Source of the DNA: Flavivirga jejuensis
Lineage (GTDB): Bacteria > Bacteroidota > Bacteroidia > Flavobacteriales > Flavobacteriaceae
Assembly (NCBI RefSeq): GCF_030540765.1
Contig: NZ_JAUOEL010000004.1
Coordinates: forward strand, 434,001 to 498,000
Direction of reading: 5' to 3'
DNA: 64,000 nt
A program made the translations under genes and the position numbers. Positions 60,315 through 64,000 of this stretch are shown piece after piece (position 1 is the first letter of the stretch; the number at the start of each line of letters is the position of its first letter). The notes below the pieces were generated by a model, which was given only the letters and a program-made list of their open reading frames with translations, made no database searches and was not told the DNA's origin.

Positions 60315-61970
60315 ATGAAATTCTCAAGATTTAAACAACTTCTTTTACTTTTATTGGTCATGTTTTGTTGTGCTTGTATATTTTTTTTAGGTTTTCTTGT
60401 ATCTGAGGATGAGATGCGAGGTCATTCAAAGATTAGGAGTTTGTTAAAGGGACTTGAATTAAGTTCTGAACCAATAGTGAAAATGACATCCATATTTACA
60501 GAATTAGAGACTGTATCGGTTTCTATTCCAACAGATCGCATTGGAGAAGGTGGGGCTGTAACGTCTTTTAAAGACGAGCTTGTAGTAATTACCCATGAAG
60601 GTAGAATTTTTTTGGTAAATGAAGCTGGATATAAAGAAACAGAAATTTTAGCTCCTGATAATGGATTTGAAGCTTACAAAAAAGCATCCTTATCTGATAA
60701 GTTTAAGGATTTAACACATGTCTTTGATTGGTTTAGATATAACGATATACTCTATTATTCTGAAAATGAAAATGATTATTTAGTCTTATCTTATACCGAA
60801 TGGATTGCTGAAAATGAATGTTATGGAACAACCATTTCCAGGATTAAATTACCTGCAAATACGAATTCGTTACTCGATATTAAAATAAAACCTACAGATT
60901 GGGATGTTGTATACCGTACGCAACCTTGCCTGAAACTTAAATCAAAATACAGGGCTATAGAAGGCCACATGGCGGGCGGGCGAATAGCGATACGTTCGGG
61001 GCATAAAATGGTTCTTGGTAATGGTGATTACCATTGGGATGGCGTATATGCTCCAAAATCTTATGCTCAGGCAACAGACAATGATTATGGTAAAGTTTTA
61101 GAGATAGATTTGGACTTAGGAACTTCTAAGCATTTATCAATTGGAAATCGTAATATGCAAGGTGTGGTAGTAGATGATTCAGGTCAAATTTGGATTACCG
61201 AACATGGCGTACGAGGCGGGGATGAGCTTAATTTAATTGAACTAGACCAAAACTATGGATGGCCTAATGAAACCTTAGGCACTGCTTATAACCATAATCC
61301 TTGGCCAATGAGTAGTAGTTACGGTAGGCATGAGAAATATACGGCTCCAATTTACGCATGGATTCCCTCAATAGCTGTTTCTGGGATTACTCAAATTAAT
61401 AATTTTCATCCCGCTTGGGATGGTGATTTGTTAGTATCCTCACTTATTGCCAAAAAAATAGTTCGAATTCGCATCAAGGACAAAAGAGTGTTGTTTGCAG
61501 AACCGATTGATACTGGGGAAAGAATAAGGTATGTACACCAGCATAGTAACGGCAAAATTGTTTTATGGACTGATAGTAAAAAGATACAATTTATATCACC
61601 TATTAATAATAAAGATATTCAGTCTCAGTTAGAGAATTTTTGCAAAACGCAAAAATTGAATGATATTCAGCAGAATAAGTTTTTATCGTATGCAAATAAG
61701 TGCATGGAATGTCATGAGTTTAATAATTATAATCATGAAAAAGCACCAGGCTTAGGTGCCATTTTTGATAGAGAAATAGCTACTACCGATTATAAAAATT
61801 ATTCTAAAGGTTTACGTTCTAAGAATGGTAAATGGACTAAGGAAAACTTAGAGGCATACTTAAGAGATCCGCAATCTTTTGCTCCAGGTACTTTTATGCC
61901 AAATCAAGGGATAGAGGATTCTGAAGTGCTAAAAAGTATCATTGCCTTTCTCGAAAAGATTTGTATTTAA
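60315..61970 (+). CDS. PQQ-dependent sugar dehydrogenase with C-terminal cytochrome c domain
   Basis: 551 aa. An N-terminal hydrophobic anchor (about 10-30) is followed by a six-bladed propeller of the glucose/sorbosone dehydrogenase type, with NMQGVVVDDSGQIWITEHGV RGGDE-type segment, then ELDQNYGWPNETLGTAY and YAWIPSIAVSGITQI. The C-terminus is a class I cytochrome c with CMECH (463-467) and an axial Met in GTFMPNQG (M528). It oxidises a sugar or alcohol and passes electrons to a respiratory cytochrome. Which sugar, and whether PQQ is bound, cannot be said. The fusion is of normal length and intact. Confidence 0.85.
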   Translation: MKFSRFKQLLLLLLVMFCCACIFFLGFLVSEDEMRGHSKIRSLLKGLELSSEPIVKMTSIFTELETVSVSIPTDRIGEGGAVTSFKDELVVITHEGRIFLVNEAGYKETEILAPDNGFEAYKKASLSDKFKDLTHVFDWFRYNDILYYSENENDYLVLSYTEWIAENECYGTTISRIKLPANTNSLLDIKIKPTDWDVVYRTQPCLKLKSKYRAIEGHMAGGRIAIRSGHKMVLGNGDYHWDGVYAPKSYAQATDNDYGKVLEIDLDLGTSKHLSIGNRNMQGVVVDDSGQIWITEHGVRGGDELNLIELDQNYGWPNETLGTAYNHNPWPMSSSYGRHEKYTAPIYAWIPSIAVSGITQINNFHPAWDGDLLVSSLIAKKIVRIRIKDKRVLFAEPIDTGERIRYVHQHSNGKIVLWTDSKKIQFISPINNKDIQSQLENFCKTQKLNDIQQNKFLSYANKCMECHEFNNYNHEKAPGLGAIFDREIATTDYKNYSKGLRSKNGKWTKENLEAYLRDPQSFAPGTFMPNQGIEDSEVLKSIIAFLEKICI

Positions 61971-62109
61971 TCCTGACTGAAGTTAGCTTTTATTAATCCA
62001 CGCTTATTGTGTGGCAGGAATACTCATTATAAGAAGTTTAGTAAGGCGCATTCAAAATTGTAAGTTGAACTACGCCTTTGCTAATATTTGTGGGTGCACT
62101 ATTGTTTTA

Positions 62110-62165
62110 TCGTGGCTGGCTAATCCCACTTCCTGTGCTGAACTTGTTTCAGTATTTAGCGGGAT
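62110..62165. repeat. Short GC-richer intergenic repeat-like segment
   Basis: The stretch contains TGCTGAACTTGTTTCAGTA with a small hairpin (GCTGAA/TTTCAGT). It resembles an interspersed flavobacterial intergenic repeat I recall from other genomes; not verified here because it has no second copy in the window. Confidence 0.35.
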
Positions 62166-62181
62166 CTATGTTTAATACCTT

Positions 62182-63465
62182 TTATTTTTTACTAAAAACA
62201 GGCAACAACTCCGTTTTTACTTCACCAAAACCTATACGTGTACCATCTTTTTCGCAAAACCCTCTCATAATAACAGTATCATGGTCATTAATAAACTTTC
62301 GTTCTGTACCATCTTTCATTTTTATAGGGTTTTCACCTCGCCATGAAAGTTCTAGCATAGATCCATAAGAATCTGGCGTTGGTCCAGAAATGGTACCGCT
62401 TCCCATCATATCACCAGAATTTATAGGACAGCCATTAACGGTATGGTGTGTTAACTGCTGCGCCATATTCCAGTACATATATTTAAAATTCGATTTGCTA
62501 ACTACTGTTTCTTTAGCACCTTTTGGTTGTATAGCAACTTCTAAATTAATATCAAAACTCTTTTTTCCTTTGTATTGAAGGTACTCAAGTTGTGGTTTTA
62601 TAGGCTTTGGACCTTCAACTCTATAAGGCTCTAAAGCATCTAGTGTTACAATCCACGGGGAGATAGAAGATGCAAAGTTTTTAGCTAAAAACGGTCCTAA
62701 TGGGACATATTCCCACTTTTGGATATCTCTGGCACTCCAATCGTTAAAAACAACGAGTCCAAAAATATATGCTTCGGCTTCTTCAATTGGAATAGGTTCT
62801 CCTAAATCGTTCGCATCTGTTGTTATAAAAGCCATTTCTAATTCAAAATCGACTAATTTGCTTGGTCCGAAAACAGGTTCTTTGGCATCACCAGGAAGTG
62901 TTTGTCCTTGTGGTCTGTGAACTGGAATCCCAGAAGGAATAATAGAAGAACTTCTACCATGGTATCCAACAGGAATATGTAACCAATTTGGTAATAAGGC
63001 ATTGTCTGGATCTCTAAACATGGTACCTACATTAGTAGCATGTTCTTTACTGGAGTAAAAATCTGTATAATCTCCAATAAGTACGGGTAATTGCATTTCA
63101 ATTTCATCTAAACGAAATAATACAACTTCTTTATGTTTTTTGTTGTTTTTAAGGGATGTGTTTTCAGAATCAAAAATATCTGCAATTCTATCACGTACTA
63201 AACGCCATGTTTTTCTCCCGTCTGCAATAAAATCATTTAAAGTATCTTGAAGAAAAATATCTTCGGTTAAAGGAATTCCTTTAAAATACCCTAATTGATG
63301 TAAAGCTCCAAGGTCTATAGCGGTGTCACCAATACGTGTTCCTATTGTAATGATATCATCTCGAGTTAAGAAAACTCCAAAAGGAATATTTTGAATGGGG
63401 AAATCTGAGTTTTTATCTACGTGTAACCACGATTTTCTATCTGGATTGTTAGCTGATAATGGCAT
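62182..63465 (-). CDS. fahA: Fumarylacetoacetase
   Basis: 427 aa, the usual length. N-terminal SH3-like part (about 1-120) and a catalytic domain with GRSSSIIPSGIPVHRPQGQT, EPVFGPSKLVDFELEMAFIT (metal-binding ELE), VFNDWSARDIQKWEYVPLGP and DMMGSGTISGPTPDSYGS. It hydrolyses fumarylacetoacetate to fumarate and acetoacetate, the last step of tyrosine and phenylalanine breakdown. The neighbour glyA is divergent and shares the upstream region. A TAGGTTTG box is 37 bases upstream. Confidence 0.93.
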   Translation of the reverse strand: MPLSANNPDRKSWLHVDKNSDFPIQNIPFGVFLTRDDIITIGTRIGDTAIDLGALHQLGYFKGIPLTEDIFLQDTLNDFIADGRKTWRLVRDRIADIFDSENTSLKNNKKHKEVVLFRLDEIEMQLPVLIGDYTDFYSSKEHATNVGTMFRDPDNALLPNWLHIPVGYHGRSSSIIPSGIPVHRPQGQTLPGDAKEPVFGPSKLVDFELEMAFITTDANDLGEPIPIEEAEAYIFGLVVFNDWSARDIQKWEYVPLGPFLAKNFASSISPWIVTLDALEPYRVEGPKPIKPQLEYLQYKGKKSFDINLEVAIQPKGAKETVVSKSNFKYMYWNMAQQLTHHTVNGCPINSGDMMGSGTISGPTPDSYGSMLELSWRGENPIKMKDGTERKFINDHDTVIMRGFCEKDGTRIGFGEVKTELLPVFSKK

Positions 63466-63501
63466 AACTTAAAAATGTTTTATTGTTTATTAAATTCGTA
63501 T

Positions 63502-63509
63502 CAAACCTA
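63502..63509 (-). promoter_or_regulatory. Putative TAnnTTTG promoter box for fahA
   Basis: TAGGTTTG on the minus strand fits the Bacteroidota -7 consensus, 37 bases before the fahA ATG. No clear -33 TTG partner seen. Confidence 0.35.
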
Positions 63510-63633
63510 CACATTTTTTTTATTTTAATTGAAAAAATGGATAAAAAAATAGATTTAATACAACCGTTAATAAAATGGTTGAAAACTTCATCTTAAATAA
63601 CCCTTTTTTAATGATATTAATTATTCTATTTCC

Positions 63634-63641
63634 TATTTTTG
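63634..63641 (+). promoter_or_regulatory. Putative TAnnTTTG promoter box for glyA
   Basis: TATTTTTG, 28 bases before the glyA ATG, matches the consensus. No clear -33 partner seen. Confidence 0.35.
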
Positions 63642-63668
63642 CCGAATATTTAATCATAATTTAATTTT

Positions 63669-64000
63669 ATGCAACGCGACGAACAAATTTTTGAACTTAT
63701 TCAAGCTGAAAAAAAACGCCAATTACATGGTATCGAACTTATTGCATCTGAGAATTTTGTAAGTGATCAGGTTATGGAAGCTGCGGGATCTGTGTTAACA
63801 AACAAATATGCTGAAGGTTATCCTGGAAAACGGTATTATGGAGGTTGTGAAGTTGTTGATGAAGTTGAGCAAATTGCTATCGATAGAGCAAAAGCATTGT
63901 TTGGTGCTGTATATGTAAATGTACAACCGCACTCGGGAAGTCAGGCAAATACAGCGGTGTATCATGCGTGTTTAAAGCCAGGGGATAAAATTTTAGGTTT
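63669..64000 (+). CDS. glyA: Serine hydroxymethyltransferase, N-terminal part (partial, runs off right edge)
   Basis: The first 110 codons are in the window: [20 protein letters not shown] then [40 protein letters not shown] and [20 protein letters not shown]. These are typical of GlyA and include the substrate-contact IASEN and the YxxGxRYYGG region. It converts serine plus tetrahydrofolate to glycine and methylene-tetrahydrofolate. The PLP lysine lies beyond the edge. Confidence 0.93.
   Translation, partial: MQRDEQIFELIQAEKKRQLHGIELIASENFVSDQVMEAAGSVLTNKYAEGYPGKRYYGGCEVVDEVEQIAIDRAKALFGAVYVNVQPHSGSQANTAVYHACLKPGDKILG

Overview
The window looks like chromosome of a marine-type member of the Flavobacteriaceae (Bacteroidota). 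The evidence is strong A+T bias, type IX secretion (T9SS) C-terminal sorting domains, SusC/TonB-type outer-membrane proteins, lipoproteins with a Bacteroidota-style lipobox, a bacillithiol-system YtxJ, TAnnTTTG-type promoter boxes, and a fahA/glyA neighbourhood. No rRNA, tRNA, CRISPR array or intact insertion sequence was seen.

Positions 1-24.1 kb (all minus strand, so transcription runs from about 24.1 kb down to 1) hold a nearly complete extracellular contractile injection system (eCIS), a phage-tail-like syringe. In transcription order it encodes: terminator cap (DUF4255), an unknown 288-aa protein, one sheath, two tube proteins, a 53-aa DUF5908 protein, a LysM tube/spike adaptor, a VgrG-like spike, a PAAR tip, a gp25-like protein, a baseplate-J protein, a second large baseplate protein, an 891-aa candidate fibre/baseplate protein, a tape-measure protein, two eCIS-core (DUF4157) proteins that are probable cargo, a 158-aa protein translationally coupled to the larger cargo gene, and the N-terminal part of the AAA+ ATPase, which runs off the left edge. 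The cargo genes are the least described part. The 1273-aa protein has hydrophobic helices, a proline-rich hinge and a C-terminus with a nuclease-like HGPG...NLVP signature. The 464-aa protein carries a second HExxH motif (HEKTH) outside the shared DUF4157 domain.

Positions 24.1-37 kb are accessory and scarred. A purine-rich leader and nested inverted repeats lie upstream of the eCIS operon, followed by two orphan genes (a lipoprotein and a membrane protein), a decayed helix-turn-helix gene and three short tandem repeats. Next come an STN-domain protein plus M64 metallopeptidase pair, a lipoprotein, a sulfatase 3' relic, a TonB-dependent receptor, and a lyase-like T9SS enzyme flanked by a pair of ~170-bp direct repeats. 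This reads like the remains of a polysaccharide-utilisation region.

Positions 37-64 kb are mostly metabolic and housekeeping: a TerB-like protein, a tricorn-like protease, an NRAMP-like transporter with 5-oxoprolinase pxpABC, a triple ~165-bp repeat, nucleoside catabolism (deoD, deoC and a second deoC with a changed active site), a TetR/thioesterase pair with shared palindromic operators, clpB, a large T9SS surface protein, ytxJ, a TPMT-like methyltransferase, a VOC protein, a lipoprotein, a sugar dehydrogenase-cytochrome c fusion, fahA (with a decayed second 3' end about 2.2 kb away), and the start of glyA running off the right edge.
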